Shown: positions 23,807 to 35,097, counted from the stretch's first letter. The stretch: DNA of 64,000 nucleotides from an uncultured Gemmata sp. (GCA_937924775.1 CALDUT010000003.1:178759-242758), one strand, 5' to 3'. Made by a program: numbers and translations. Notes: generated by a model from the sequence alone, not told the origin.

Positions 23807-24888
23807 TTCTTCTCCGGCGATTGCGTCCGCGGGTAGGTGGGTGCTCCATTGGGAGCAGGGAAGTATTCGGTTCGGTCGGGTGTTTGACCCTTCTTCAGAC
23901 TGCGAATGTAGGCTACCAAGGCATCCATTTGCTCTTTGGTAACCTGCGTTTCATCGTAGGCCGGCATGATCGACTCCCAACCATCGACCACGGCCAAGCG
24001 CGGGCGGCGGATTGATTTGATGATATACTCTTCGTCAGCAATCTCCGCACCACCGCCGCGTAGCGGCACCCGGCTGCCGTACAGACCCTCGAGAACAGGG
24101 GCCTTGCCATTGGGGGTGGAGCTATGGCAGGAGATACAATTGAGTTTCAGGAAGAGCTGTCGGCCCTCATGAGCCAAGGAGCCGTCGACGGCATTGCGGC
24201 TGCCTTGCAACGGTGTGTGGCCCATAAGCCAGTCGTCGAATTCTTTCTGTTCCACAACTTTGATTTTGCCCACCATGAGCGAGTGCCAGGTGCCACAATA
24301 TTGATCGCAGAAAATGTGGTACTCGCCAAGGCGTGTCGGGTGATACCACACTTGGGTGTAGCGGCCAGGCACCGCGTCCATCTTGGAGCGGAACGCAGGG
24401 ACGCCAAAATCGTGGATTACATCTTCCGAGGTAATGGTGATTTTCACGGGGCGGCCGATCGGCAGGATCAGTTTACCGATAGATTCCCGTTCCGCTTCGG
24501 TCATGTTGCGGGGATTGCCCCCGATGATGACGCGTTGTCCGGTCGGATATTGAGCTTTCCACATCCATTGTTTGCCGATGACAAAAATTTCCATGGCATC
24601 ATCGGGCGGATGATGGGCGTTGTTGTAAACGATGACACCCCCGGCGAAGTAGGACAGGAAGACGAAAAGCGGCATCACAGTCCACGCCAATTCCAATCGG
24701 TGCGAGCCCAAAATCCGCGGAGTGCTGCCGGTCGTGTTGCCACGGCGGTATTTGATGCAGAAGTACAACAAGGCGGCATACACGGACCCACCGACCAACC
24801 CAGCAGTGATCGCAATATACCAGAATAGCAGCTCAAACTGATACGCTTGGGTCGATGCAATTTCAGGAATAAACGGCGTCAGGTTCAT
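23803..24888 (-). CDS. ctaC: Cytochrome c oxidase subunit II with C-terminal cytochrome c domain (caa3-type)
   Basis: CuA motif [12 protein letters not shown] plus C-terminal CISCHSS heme c site. Confidence 0.95.
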
Positions 24889-25859
24889 GGTTTGCCTCCA
24901 GGCCCCGGTGTGCTGAGCAAGCTCGGTTTCGTCGTATTTTGGGCGGAGATGGTTCCTTTCCGCCACTCGCGGCGGAAAGCGACGCTGACCCCCACCACCA
25001 CGGCCAACAGGGTGAGGATACCACCGATGCGAACCGCCCACAGCACATTGAGGGCATAGCCTTTGTGCAAGGCATCGTAGCGGTAACAGAGGAGCGTGAT
25101 TTTATCGAGTAACGAGCCCCCCTTCCCCTCATTAGCTTCGATCAGCGACAGCCGCAGCGTGGTGGTGGGCCGGGTCACCTGGCCTTGGCTATTGGCAGAG
25201 AGATCGGCATCGAGTTCGAATTCTCCATCGTACGTCAAACCGTAAAAATAGCGGGTCACTTTTCCGTGAGGGGAAAGGATGATCAGGGCGCTGGGATGGT
25301 TGTATTCCTTGAGCATTTTGTCGAATTCGAACTTGTAGCCGACCGCGTCGAGCAATTCGCCGATGGCTTCTTTGGTACCGGTCAGGAAGCGCCAGCCCTT
25401 TTCTGCTCCGGGGCGACCGTATTCGCTCAGATACGCTTTCTTTTTAGCCTTAGCGAGATCGCCATGTTCCTTGGGGTCCATGCTCAGAGTCACAATGCTA
25501 AATTGTTCGCCCACAGAGTAGCTAAGTGGCATCTGCCGCACGGCCGTTAAAAGGCCATTGAGGATCTCGTTACATAGCATCGGACAGCGGTAATACACCG
25601 GCACGAGAATCGTTGGCTTGTTGTTGATCGCCTCACGAAGTGTGATCGGCTGTTCGTCTTCATCGCGGAAGGTGAGATCCAGGGGCAGTTGCGCCCCGAT
25701 TTTCTCTTCGACACCGGCATTGGGTCGATAGCCCGCGGGTTCCGGCGGTGTGTAACGCGGCGCGACTCCGTCATTGCCCGCAGAGAGGGGCTGGGGTAGC
25801 ACCAGCAGCGTGGCCGCAACAGCGTAAAGCCAGCAGTGGAGCCGCGGAGCAAAGATCAT
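24885..25859 (-). CDS. SCO family copper chaperone with C-terminal TM
   Basis: PVYYRCPMLCNEILNGL (CxxxC), IVTLSMDPKEHGDLAKAKKK; signal peptide. Confidence 0.9.
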   Translation of the reverse strand: MIFAPRLHCWLYAVAATLLVLPQPLSAGNDGVAPRYTPPEPAGYRPNAGVEEKIGAQLPLDLTFRDEDEQPITLREAINNKPTILVPVYYRCPMLCNEILNGLLTAVRQMPLSYSVGEQFSIVTLSMDPKEHGDLAKAKKKAYLSEYGRPGAEKGWRFLTGTKEAIGELLDAVGYKFEFDKMLKEYNHPSALIILSPHGKVTRYFYGLTYDGEFELDADLSANSQGQVTRPTTTLRLSLIEANEGKGGSLLDKITLLCYRYDALHKGYALNVLWAVRIGGILTLLAVVVGVSVAFRREWRKGTISAQNTTKPSLLSTPGPGGKP

Positions 25860-26530
25860 GGTTTACCTCCCGGGGGAGTCGGAGCAGTAAGAACCGGCAG
25901 CGGCGGCACCGGCGGCAGGATGGCGGCGCTATCCCCAGAGCCACGCCCTGCATTGGAACCCGTGGGTCGGTGCAGGGAGTTGGCCGGTTTGCTTGGCGTG
26001 GCTTGGGTTGGAAACAGGTGCTTTAGGGTGTCGTTGTCCAGCGTCATCCATACATCCAAGCCCACTTTACCATTGCCGGTTTGGAACAGCTCCGGGTAGC
26101 GTTCTTTGGTAGGGATCAGATCTTCGGGGTGGTATTCGGGTGAATTCCCGGCCTCCACGGGCAATTCCGTGGTGGAGATGGCGCGGGGGTCACCCGTGCG
26201 GAGTTTGAGGGGTTCCAGCCGCGGTTGTCCCGTGCCATCTTTCGGTCCCCGGTAGTTCTGCATTAAGCGTTCGTTGAGGGGTTCTTTGTTTTTGGCCGCT
26301 CGTCCCGGGTGGGCCATGGGGTCCGGGTCCGGGTAGGCGATGAATGAAAAGAGGATCGTCACCGTGATGAAGGCCAGTACAAAAAACAAGATTACCAGCA
26401 GAGGCACACTCAATACGGTGCGTGTGTCGTAGGTATCGGCCTCGTAGCCGCGGGCAATGACGTCCGGCGAGGGCATCCCCAGGCCGCCGGTGTCGTCTGC
26501 GTGTTTGTGGGATGGATTAGTGCTGCTCAT
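25856..26530 (-). CDS. Uncharacterised single-TM protein embedded in act-cox operon
   Basis: Start overlaps actF 3' end; stop overlaps SCO start (ATGA); one TM segment (VPLLVILFFVLAFITVTILFSFIAY) with Pro-rich C-terminus. Confidence 0.8.
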   Translation of the reverse strand: MSSTNPSHKHADDTGGLGMPSPDVIARGYEADTYDTRTVLSVPLLVILFFVLAFITVTILFSFIAYPDPDPMAHPGRAAKNKEPLNERLMQNYRGPKDGTGQPRLEPLKLRTGDPRAISTTELPVEAGNSPEYHPEDLIPTKERYPELFQTGNGKVGLDVWMTLDNDTLKHLFPTQATPSKPANSLHRPTGSNAGRGSGDSAAILPPVPPLPVLTAPTPPGGKP

Positions 26531-27977
26531 GATGATGCCCCTCCGGCAGCAGGAATGCCTGATTATCCGGGAATAGCGGTCGCTGCCGCAATTGGTAGAT
26601 GAAGTACAAGCCCCAAATCCCACCGATGCCCAGCACCGCGCCGACATCCATGAGCCAAGTGGGGAAGTGGCCATGTTCTGGGGCGCTGGGTGCGATCCAC
26701 CAGATCACATCAATCATACAAACCACGACTAGATAGGCCGCGACGGCCCGCAGGCGGGCCGGATGGAGCTTGATGTCGCGGAACAGCAGCAACAGGAACG
26801 GCAGGGCGAAGTGCAAGGCAATCAGTGCCGCCGATACGCCCCACCAGAATGTCCGATGCCCTTCACTGTTCGATCGCTTTAGATAGAAGGGAATCTCTTC
26901 GGGAAGATTCCCGATCCACACCAGCATAAATTGAGAGAAGGAGGTATACGACCAAAACAGTGTGAACGCCAATAGCAGCGTACCCATGTCCAATTGGAAC
27001 TTAGGACGCATGAAGCCGACAAAGGGTGGACGGTGCGTCCACAGCAAAAACAGGGCTAGGCAGAAGGCATAGGCCGTTAAAAATTGATTAACGGCGTAAA
27101 TCACCGGGAACATGGTCGATGCCCACCCCGGTTCGGTCGACATGACCCACTGTGTGGCCGCTGCGGTGGTGGTGATGGCATAGATGATGAGCCCAGGACC
27201 GCTGATATTCGACAGTTTCTCCAAGTATCGGTCGCAGGCCCGCGGATCGTTCGCGTTGGATGCGGCTTGGCCCCATTTGTTGAGGAAGTAGATCATCATT
27301 CCCCAAATGATAAAGAGCACCGCTCCCACGCCGATGAAGGCTGGGGCCGACAGGAAATGATTGCGACCGGCGTTGATCCGTTCCATTTCTGCGGCATGGG
27401 CTTCGTCAATGGCCCGTTGGAGGGCAATCGCCCGGTTAGCCATCTCCTTGCCTTTGAGTTCGGCCAGATCCCGTTTGTTCTCCGCTAGCAAAGTGGTTGG
27501 GTCCAGGTCATGGGGTTCGGTGTGATGCGGTCGCGACCACCAGTACGGGGAGTAATGAGCTTCGTGCGTATCAGGATCGATCAGAGCCACCGAGGCGGCC
27601 AAGGGAATAAAGAGTAGCACAATCAGCGGCAGGGTCCGGGTGGCTGCCTCCAATGGCCGCGTCAGGAGTAACCCCCACGAGGTTTTTGCCAGATACCGGA
27701 TCATCAGTAGCGCCATCGCTCCCAGTGGCAGGCTCGCCCAATAGATGTAACCGGAAAGATAGCCCACCATAAACCGGGCGATAGCATCGTGCTTGGTGTG
27801 TTCATCTTCGGCGATACCGAGGTTGGCAATACCGGCGATGACAAACAGCGTCCAACCCGCAGTGGCGGCGATCACCGCAACGCGATTGTAGCTGGCCCAA
27901 TTCGGTTGGTCAGTGTACGCCGGTGGCGTGCCATTGTGACCCTGGACGTTGTTGGGGGTAGCGGGTTCGGTACTCAT
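26517..27977 (-). CDS. actF: Alternative Complex III subunit ActF (quinol:cytochrome c oxidoreductase, quinone-binding subunit)
   Basis: Polytopic ~486 aa, gene order actE-actF, conserved SMEP/STEPGWASTMFPVIYAVNQFLTAYAF-type segment. Confidence 0.88.
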   Translation of the reverse strand: MSTEPATPNNVQGHNGTPPAYTDQPNWASYNRVAVIAATAGWTLFVIAGIANLGIAEDEHTKHDAIARFMVGYLSGYIYWASLPLGAMALLMIRYLAKTSWGLLLTRPLEAATRTLPLIVLLFIPLAASVALIDPDTHEAHYSPYWWSRPHHTEPHDLDPTTLLAENKRDLAELKGKEMANRAIALQRAIDEAHAAEMERINAGRNHFLSAPAFIGVGAVLFIIWGMMIYFLNKWGQAASNANDPRACDRYLEKLSNISGPGLIIYAITTTAAATQWVMSTEPGWASTMFPVIYAVNQFLTAYAFCLALFLLWTHRPPFVGFMRPKFQLDMGTLLLAFTLFWSYTSFSQFMLVWIGNLPEEIPFYLKRSNSEGHRTFWWGVSAALIALHFALPFLLLLFRDIKLHPARLRAVAAYLVVVCMIDVIWWIAPSAPEHGHFPTWLMDVGAVLGIGGIWGLYFIYQLRQRPLFPDNQAFLLPEGHHHEQH

Positions 27978-28840
27978 GATTTCCCTCCCGCGCTGGCGAG
28001 GAGTTTTTGAATTTCCGCAGGCAGTTTCGTCGGGTCCGCGTTTTGGCTCATCTGAAGCACACGAATATACGCGATGATTCTCCAGCGATCATCGGGAGGA
28101 ATCTGCGCGTGGTAACTGGGCATCCCACCATAACCTTTGGTAATCACCTCGAAATAGTAGCCAATCGGGGCTTGGTCCATGGGCATGTCGATGCCCCACA
28201 TCCAATAGCCTCGCGATTTCCCGAGGCCTTGAGGATTGATCTTGGAGACATCGGCTTCGGTGGGGGACACTTTGACCGTGTGGAACGAGGTGGGGATCAG
28301 ATAACCGCGTTCCCAGATTTTGCCCTGGCCGTTACCCAAGGTGCCGTGGCAGACCGCGCAGAAGATGGTGTAGCGCTGTTGGCCGCGGTGGAGGTCTTCT
28401 TGGGTAATGGGGAAGGGGAACTCTTCGACATAGGCTTTGGGGCCCGGGAGGCGTTGGTCGAACCGCGGGGCCCCGATCGCCCGTTTCCGCTTCTCCACGT
28501 CGTCGAGAACGACCATGGTTTCGGGATTGGCCGCAACCTGATATTCGTAGGCCCGTAGCCATTCCTCCGGGGTCAATCCGGTGACCAGGGGATCGGTTTC
28601 CAGATGCTGACCGCGATGGATGACGCCGCGTTCCAGGGGCCGACTGGCCCGTCCGTCCGCGAAGAACTCCGCGTATTCGAGGGCCCGATAGTAGGGTTGA
28701 TCGGCCATCCGCTGCCGGCACCCGGTGGCTACACTCATCAATAAGGTGACCACGAGGAGTGTCCGGCGGTGAAGCCGGGATGAACGTGCCGCCTTGTCCA
28801 TTTTTTGGTCAGCGGTCATGGTGGGGTCTTTCCGTGTCAT
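27974..28840 (-). CDS. actE: Alternative Complex III subunit ActE, mono-heme cytochrome c lipoprotein
   Basis: Start ATG 28840 overlaps actD stop; lipobox SVATGC; IFCAVCHGTLGNGQG. Confidence 0.88.
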   Translation of the reverse strand: MTRKDPTMTADQKMDKAARSSRLHRRTLLVVTLLMSVATGCRQRMADQPYYRALEYAEFFADGRASRPLERGVIHRGQHLETDPLVTGLTPEEWLRAYEYQVAANPETMVVLDDVEKRKRAIGAPRFDQRLPGPKAYVEEFPFPITQEDLHRGQQRYTIFCAVCHGTLGNGQGKIWERGYLIPTSFHTVKVSPTEADVSKINPQGLGKSRGYWMWGIDMPMDQAPIGYYFEVITKGYGGMPSYHAQIPPDDRWRIIAYIRVLQMSQNADPTKLPAEIQKLLASAGGKS

Positions 28841-29436
28841 TCCATCACCTCCTCCACCGACAGTGGATTGAGGCTGTTGAGCAAAGCGCGGGTTTCGTCG
28901 CGGTGGAACTTCGGATCGGTCGCTTCGATGCACACAAAGAAGCGATCTTTGGTCGCTCGGTCGAAGGCTTTGGAACCGAACAGCGGGTGGTGATACCGCG
29001 GCAAGCCACAGATCGCCAAAAGGCCAAATAGGCCAGTCAAAGCGGTGGTCAACACCATCATCTCGAAGGTGATGGGTACAAACGACGGCCAGCTGAAGTA
29101 CGGCCGCCCCCCGACATTGAGCGAATAGCCCCAGGTGCCGGACCAATACTGCATGATGAAGCCGGCACAGGCCCCGGTCAGGCCACCCAGGAACATCACC
29201 GGGCCCATTTCCGACTTGGGGAAGCCGAGGGCATCGGCCGCTTCTCCCACCGGATAGGGGCTGTAGCCGTCGAGGTGGGTGTAGCCCGCGGCGGTGGCTT
29301 TGCGGAGGGCTTGGACCATTTCGTCGCTGGTGGCGAATTCGGCCAACAGACCGTATGTCACCGGCGCGGTGGGGTCGGCACCATGTTCGGCATGACCCGG
29401 ATCGTAGCCGGTACCAGGAGTGACGGTCGTACTCAT
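28837..29436 (-). CDS. actD: Alternative Complex III subunit ActD (DUF3341)
   Basis: GLLAEFATSDEMVQALRKATAAGYTHLDGYSPYPV ... DRFFVCIEATDPKF. Confidence 0.9.
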   Translation of the reverse strand: MSTTVTPGTGYDPGHAEHGADPTAPVTYGLLAEFATSDEMVQALRKATAAGYTHLDGYSPYPVGEAADALGFPKSEMGPVMFLGGLTGACAGFIMQYWSGTWGYSLNVGGRPYFSWPSFVPITFEMMVLTTALTGLFGLLAICGLPRYHHPLFGSKAFDRATKDRFFVCIEATDPKFHRDETRALLNSLNPLSVEEVME

Positions 29437-30872
29437 GGGGCATTCTCCATGATCGAGTGACCGCCGCCGCCGCCCTGCTTCTTCGGCAGAAGCTCACGCA
29501 TCTCGGTAATTGAGATCATCGGCAGATAGCGGAGGAAGAGGAAGAACAGGAACAAGAACAGACCCAGCGAACCAATCATTGTGGCGAAGTCCCAGATCGT
29601 CGGGGTGTAATCGCCCCACTGCGACGGAATGTATTCGCGGGTCAGAGTGATCACAATCACATAGCGCTCAAACCACATCCCGATCAAGACCGAGATGGAA
29701 ATCAACTCCATCCACAACGGGCTGGTCCGTATCCGCTTCGACCACAAAAACGTCAGCGGGAAGACGCAGTTGGTGCCGATGAGGGCCCAGTAGGTCCAGC
29801 CATAGGGGCCGAACATCCGCTCCATCGTCGTGCCCCACTCATACAAGCCGTGGCCGTACCAGGCCATCCACAACTCGCTGAAGTAGCCGTAGGTGACGAG
29901 AAACCCAGTGGCCAGCATTACCTTGCCCATCAGGTCGAGGTGATGATCGGTGAAGAAATCTTCAAGTTTATACCACTTGCGGACAGGAATCGCGATGGCC
30001 ACCACCATGGCAAAACCCGAGTAGATCGCCCCAGCAACGAAGAACGGCGGGAAGATGGTGGCATGCCACAGGGGGACAATCGAAACAGCGAAGTCGAACG
30101 ACACGACCGTGTGGACCGACAGCACCAAGGGGGTGCTGATCCCCCCAAGGATCAAGTACACTTTCTCATAACGTCGCCAATGGATGGCACTGCCCCGCCA
30201 GCCCAACGCCAGAATCCCATAGACGATTTGCTGCCACTTTTTGCGGGCTTGGTCGCGAAGGGCCGCAAGGTCGGGTACCAGCCCGAGATACCAGAAGACC
30301 AACGATACCGTAAAGTAGGTGGTCACCGCGAACACGTCCCACGTCAGCGGCGAGCGAAACTGCGGATACACCCCGGCGACGTTGGGGAACGGGTACAACC
30401 AGTAGAAGAACCATGGGCGGCCCATGTGCAACAGCGGGAACATCCCCGCGCACATCACCGCGAAGATGGTCATGGCTTCCGAGAAGCGGTTGATGCTGGT
30501 GCGCCACTTTTGGTGCAATAGCAACAAAATGGCAGAGATAAGCGTTCCCGCGTGGCCAATGCCGATCCACCACACGAAGTTGACGATGGCAAAGCCCCAC
30601 GCCACCGGGACGTTGATGCCCCAGATGCCAACTCCCAGGTAGAACAACCACGCCACGGCCACGCCGAGGACTTGCAGCAGGAAGAAACCGGCCAGAAAGC
30701 CGATCCACCAGCCGCGTGGATGCTCACCCTTGAGAACCACTTCGCCGATCGCATCGCCGACCGAAACGAGGTCGTGCGGCTGGCCGGTGTGCTGGCTCTT
30801 GATGAGCGGATGCATTTCCGGTTCCAGCGGCAGCTCCGTTGATCGGGGCGGCGGGAGTTCCACTGTCGCCAC
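29433..30872 (-). CDS. actC: Alternative Complex III subunit ActC (NrfD/PsrC family)
   Basis: Polytopic; [54 protein letters not shown]. Confidence 0.93.
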   Translation of the reverse strand: MATVELPPPRSTELPLEPEMHPLIKSQHTGQPHDLVSVGDAIGEVVLKGEHPRGWWIGFLAGFFLLQVLGVAVAWLFYLGVGIWGINVPVAWGFAIVNFVWWIGIGHAGTLISAILLLLHQKWRTSINRFSEAMTIFAVMCAGMFPLLHMGRPWFFYWLYPFPNVAGVYPQFRSPLTWDVFAVTTYFTVSLVFWYLGLVPDLAALRDQARKKWQQIVYGILALGWRGSAIHWRRYEKVYLILGGISTPLVLSVHTVVSFDFAVSIVPLWHATIFPPFFVAGAIYSGFAMVVAIAIPVRKWYKLEDFFTDHHLDLMGKVMLATGFLVTYGYFSELWMAWYGHGLYEWGTTMERMFGPYGWTYWALIGTNCVFPLTFLWSKRIRTSPLWMELISISVLIGMWFERYVIVITLTREYIPSQWGDYTPTIWDFATMIGSLGLFLFLFFLFLRYLPMISITEMRELLPKKQGGGGGHSIMENAP

Positions 30873-30950
30873 GTTGAGTTCCCCTTAACCGTTGGCTGTC
30901 ATGGGTCTGGTGTGGCACATGCGCTTGGGAATGTGCCAGCTGACGACGTC

Positions 30951-33900
30951 TCAGTTAGTTTCTTTGGGCATATGGGGATTCGGATTGCGAATCACTGCCA
31001 TATGCGTCAGACGCGGGCGGGTATTCAATTCCGCCAGAAGGCCGTAGGTGTGCGGCTCATTCTTCCACTTCGACACCACCGAGTCCGGTTGGTTGATATC
31101 CCCAAAGACAATCGCTCCCGACGGACACGCTGCTTGGCAGGCCGTCAAAATCTCGCCATCCTGAATCGCTCGGCCTTCGCGCTCCGCGACAATTTCGGCA
31201 TTGCGAATCCGCTGCACGCAGAAGGTGCATTTTTCCATGACCCCCCGGCTGCGGACCGATACATCCGGGTTGCGGCTCAGCTTGATTGTGTCGGTATGCC
31301 AGTCCTGGAAGGTCAGGAAGTTGAAGCGGCGGACTTTGTACGGGCAGTTGTTGGAGCAGTAACGGGTTCCGACACAGCGGTTGTAGGCCATGTCGTTCAA
31401 ACCATCCGACGAGTGAACCGTGGCTCCGACCGGGCAGACCACTTCGCAGGGGGCATTTTCGCACTGCACACACATCCGCGGCTGGAAGTAGGTGGCCGCG
31501 GCGCTGGGTTCGTATTGAGTGCCGGGATAGTAGCGGTCGATGTTGATCCAGTGCATCAGGCGGCCACAATTCACCTGTTCTTTGCCAACTACCGGAATGT
31601 TGTTCTCGCTTTGGCACGCAATAACGCATGCGGAACAGCCCGTACAGGCCGATAGGTCCACCGCCATGGCCCAGCGGCGGCGCTGCGAGTCGCGAAGGTC
31701 CGGCGTTAAGACCTCCGCCGGGTTGTACATGTTGAGTGGCGTGATGCGCTTGTGGCCGGGATCGTGGGCATGCGGGGGTTCAGAGTTGGCGCTGGGCACC
31801 GGTTCGCCGGGCTTGACCGGTCGGGGAATGTTTTCATTGATCAAGATCGTCTCGCCGGTGGCTGCGGGCGGGATCTTGGCAAACATCGGATTTTGCCGAT
31901 AGTCGGCCAAGGTTCCATGCCGCACCGGTTTGCGATCCAAAAGTTCCCCAGAGATGGGGTCGCGTTCAGCCATCGACCAGTGACCTTGCGTGCAGGCCAA
32001 GACATAGGTTTGAGTCGTGGCCACCGCTTTGGCCCCAACTGTCCAAGGATTGGACAGCGTCCGCAGGCGGAAGGCATTGAAGCCGCGGGCTTGCTGGCCC
32101 TCAGTGTTGATGTTCGCTGACCCGGCGGCATTCCCCACCCGTCCAGCTCGTTGGCGGCCATGGCCCAAATGGACCGTGATGGCCCCGTCCGCATGCCCGG
32201 GCAATACCCACACCGGCACTTTGAGCTTCCTACCAGCCACCTCTAGTTCGATCACCCCGACCTTGGCCCGGCCATGCTGACCGCCGCTGCCCCGCTTCGG
32301 CTCGTGGAAGCTGATCCAATCGAAATTGGTCAAAACGCCAAATTTCTTGGCGGTTTCGAGGCTCATGAATGCGGCGTTGTCCCACGCGATTTTCGTTAGG
32401 GGTTTCGGCAGTTCTTGAAGCCAGCCGTTGTTGGCGTAGCGGCCATCATAAAGGACTGGACACGCCCGGAAGTTGAGTTCGTAATCCCCCCCCAGGGGTG
32501 CCGGAGTCGGAATGTCGGCAGTCCAGTTGTCGGCGAGTTTGTTGGTAGGGTCGGCCGGAGCCTCAGTCCCGGGTATCACCCCCGCCCGGACACACTGTTG
32601 CCAGAAGATTTCAAAGACGGCTGGTTTTTGGAAGTTCGGGAAGGTTTTTTGGATTTCCTCGAAGTTCGCCCATGTCGCCTTGACGGTTTCGAGGGGATCA
32701 CGCAGGGTGGGCGGAACGCCCTCTTCGCTCGATTTCAAAAGCGCTGAGAGAATTTCGATGGGCGATTTGCTCGCGTAGAGGGGAGCGATCAGTGGCTGTT
32801 GAATGGTGACGGTTCCGTCGTGACCACGGATATCGCCCCACGCTTCCAGATAATGCGATTCGGGAACATGCCATTCACACAGCACCGCGGTTTCGTCCAG
32901 GTGGGTACCCATGTGGAAGGTGAATGGCACATTTTTCAGCGCCGCAGCGAAATCCAGGTCGACCGGAGCTGAATACACCGGATTGACGCCACCGAAGATC
33001 AGCAGCACATCGACCGTCTTCTCCTTCATCTCTTGGACGAGCGTCTGGAGATCGCTCATCTTGCCGGGCACACTCACCTCGATGGGAGCTGAGAGCAGAA
33101 CCGTTTTCCCGATGTTGCCCAATTCGACGTTGATCGCCGCCACCAGCGTATGCACCCACGCGGGTAAGTGATCCCCCGCGATGACAATGCTGCGGCCTTT
33201 TTTTCCTTGCAAGTCTTTGACCAATTCGGCGAGCCACTGTTTTTGGGTCGGCGTCCAATCGCCGGCCGGCGTGATTCCCGGCACACCCAGGGCGGCCGCC
33301 AGACTGCGGGCAAACGCCATAATTTGCGTGGTGGTGAGTGCCAAGCGGTGATCGGCAACGGCCCCGGTGTTGGTCGGCATGCACTCAATCGCGTAGAGGC
33401 GATTGACCAGGGCCTCTTCCATCTTGGCGGCAGGGTCGAACTTCACCCCTTCCTTAAAGGGCTGGCCGGCTTTGCGTCCCGCGTCGATCTCGGCGCGGTC
33501 TTTGCCGTCTTCCCGGATTTTGCGGCGATCGGCGAAGTCGCGGCTGTAACGGACCGAGGCCGGGCCGACGCACAGGAAGTCCGCCTCCAGCGCTACCACA
33601 ACATCGGCTTTCGCGAAATCGTAGGTCACATGCAGAGGTTTACCGAAAGCCTTGGCCAAGCCCCTGCGGACGTTTTCGCTGCTGATAGCGTCGTACTGGA
33701 CCCACTTCGCATCGGTATATTGGCTCAGAAGTTGCGTGATCTGGCGAGCCAGCGTAGGAGAGGTGATGGTGCCGGTCAAGAGGCGGAGGCGAACCCCCGC
33801 ATTGGGAATGGATTCCGAAAAAAGCTTACCGCGCAGCGCAGAGACAGCAACCTCGATGCTAGAGGGATTGCCAATGTGAGTGGGAGTGCGGGAACGGTCC

Positions 33901-34340
33901 GGATCGTAAAGATCGAGAATCGACGCCAGGGCGTGAATACCGGCTGCCCCTAAGCTCGATGGATGATCGGGATTGCCTTCAATCTTCGTGGGCCGTCCAT
34001 CGTTACTACGAACAAGCACCCCTTGGCCATAGCCAGCAAACGGGGCTGCGGTAGCGAAGTACAGGGGCACCCCTGGGAGCATTTCCGCTGGCACTTCGCG
34101 GGCGTAGGGCATGATCGTCCGCTGGGAGGCCGGGCGAATGTTACACCCGGTGGCGCCGGCCAAGGCCAGTGAAGCGCCCATGATCGTCAGGAACCGGCGG
34201 CGGCTCGGCTCGTCCGCGAATTCCATGGCCCCTTCAGGAAACTCATCGTCGCGCCGATAGTCAGCGACGGGAGACGGTTCTGCCAGTAGCGGCAAGGGTT
34301 TGACGCGAGCCGCGGCGGGGTCCGTATTGGCGAATGTCAT
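30951..34340 (-). CDS. actB: Alternative Complex III subunit ActB (TAT-variant, molybdopterin-like plus 4Fe-4S ferredoxin domains fused)
   Basis: RRRFLTIMGASLALAGATGC leader, inactive molybdopterin-like body, C-terminal CTGCSACVIACQSENNIPVVG / CVQCENAPCEVVCPVGAT / C...CYNNCPYKVRRFNF-type clusters. Confidence 0.95.
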   Translation of the reverse strand: MTFANTDPAAARVKPLPLLAEPSPVADYRRDDEFPEGAMEFADEPSRRRFLTIMGASLALAGATGCNIRPASQRTIMPYAREVPAEMLPGVPLYFATAAPFAGYGQGVLVRSNDGRPTKIEGNPDHPSSLGAAGIHALASILDLYDPDRSRTPTHIGNPSSIEVAVSALRGKLFSESIPNAGVRLRLLTGTITSPTLARQITQLLSQYTDAKWVQYDAISSENVRRGLAKAFGKPLHVTYDFAKADVVVALEADFLCVGPASVRYSRDFADRRKIREDGKDRAEIDAGRKAGQPFKEGVKFDPAAKMEEALVNRLYAIECMPTNTGAVADHRLALTTTQIMAFARSLAAALGVPGITPAGDWTPTQKQWLAELVKDLQGKKGRSIVIAGDHLPAWVHTLVAAINVELGNIGKTVLLSAPIEVSVPGKMSDLQTLVQEMKEKTVDVLLIFGGVNPVYSAPVDLDFAAALKNVPFTFHMGTHLDETAVLCEWHVPESHYLEAWGDIRGHDGTVTIQQPLIAPLYASKSPIEILSALLKSSEEGVPPTLRDPLETVKATWANFEEIQKTFPNFQKPAVFEIFWQQCVRAGVIPGTEAPADPTNKLADNWTADIPTPAPLGGDYELNFRACPVLYDGRYANNGWLQELPKPLTKIAWDNAAFMSLETAKKFGVLTNFDWISFHEPKRGSGGQHGRAKVGVIELEVAGRKLKVPVWVLPGHADGAITVHLGHGRQRAGRVGNAAGSANINTEGQQARGFNAFRLRTLSNPWTVGAKAVATTQTYVLACTQGHWSMAERDPISGELLDRKPVRHGTLADYRQNPMFAKIPPAATGETILINENIPRPVKPGEPVPSANSEPPHAHDPGHKRITPLNMYNPAEVLTPDLRDSQRRRWAMAVDLSACTGCSACVIACQSENNIPVVGKEQVNCGRLMHWINIDRYYPGTQYEPSAAATYFQPRMCVQCENAPCEVVCPVGATVHSSDGLNDMAYNRCVGTRYCSNNCPYKVRRFNFLTFQDWHTDTIKLSRNPDVSVRSRGVMEKCTFCVQRIRNAEIVAEREGRAIQDGEILTACQAACPSGAIVFGDINQPDSVVSKWKNEPHTYGLLAELNTRPRLTHMAVIRNPNPHMPKETN

Positions 34341-34398
34341 CGATCTCTCCGCGTGTAGTGACCGCTCCGGAAAAACGCCGAGGGTGTTCAATTTTTGA

Positions 34399-35097
34399 TC
34401 AACGGTGACACATCGAGCAGTTGGTGAGGGTGACCGCGTCGCGAACGCGATAGCGCTCCTTCAGCAGCAGACCGAGTTCTTTTTGGTTGGTCGGGTAGGG
34501 TTGTCCGGTGACTGGGTCGATCCCCGCATTGGCCGGATCGAATTGCATGTTAAAAATGTGTTCCTTCGGCCGCAGATATTTCTCCGGCGTCCGGTGGCAG
34601 GCAATGCACCATTCCATCAACAGTGTGCTGTGTTGCATCGTTAGATTCATCTGGTCGATGCGGCCATGGCAAGTGACGCAGCCGACTCCCTTCGCCACAT
34701 GAATGGAGTGGTTGAAGTAGGCGTAGTGCGGCAGATTGTGAACTCGGATCCACTCGATGGACTTATCGTCGCGGTAGCTGTCACGCACCGGCTCGAGCAT
34801 GTCCGATCCCTGCCAAATCTGCTGATGGCAGTTCATGCAGGTTTTCGTTGGGGGAATGTTGGCCGAGCCGGCCCGTTCGACGCTGGTATGGCAGTAGACA
34901 CAGTGAATGCCCAACTGCCCGACATGGTGGGCATGGCTGAAGGCCACTGGCTGCGGCACCATTTCGTTAACGCCGGTGGCATAGCTGGATCGGTAGAAGG
35001 CCGCTCCCGTCAACCCGGCGGCCCCAGCCATCAGCGGCAGCCCAAGAACAATCATCTTGGCGATGGGGTTCAGCGCTTTAGGAAATATTTGAGGCAT
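34399..35097 (-). CDS. actA: Alternative Complex III subunit ActA, pentaheme cytochrome c
   Basis: Five CxxCH motifs: CVYCH, CMNCH, CVTCH, CIACH, CSMCH. Confidence 0.93.
   Translation of the reverse strand: MPQIFPKALNPIAKMIVLGLPLMAGAAGLTGAAFYRSSYATGVNEMVPQPVAFSHAHHVGQLGIHCVYCHTSVERAGSANIPPTKTCMNCHQQIWQGSDMLEPVRDSYRDDKSIEWIRVHNLPHYAYFNHSIHVAKGVGCVTCHGRIDQMNLTMQHSTLLMEWCIACHRTPEKYLRPKEHIFNMQFDPANAGIDPVTGQPYPTNQKELGLLLKERYRVRDAVTLTNCSMCHR

Noticed and set aside
27974-29497. 507-aa version of ActE ORF
   Set aside because: The N-terminal extension overlaps actD in another frame; the ATG at 28840 with lipoprotein signal is the credible start
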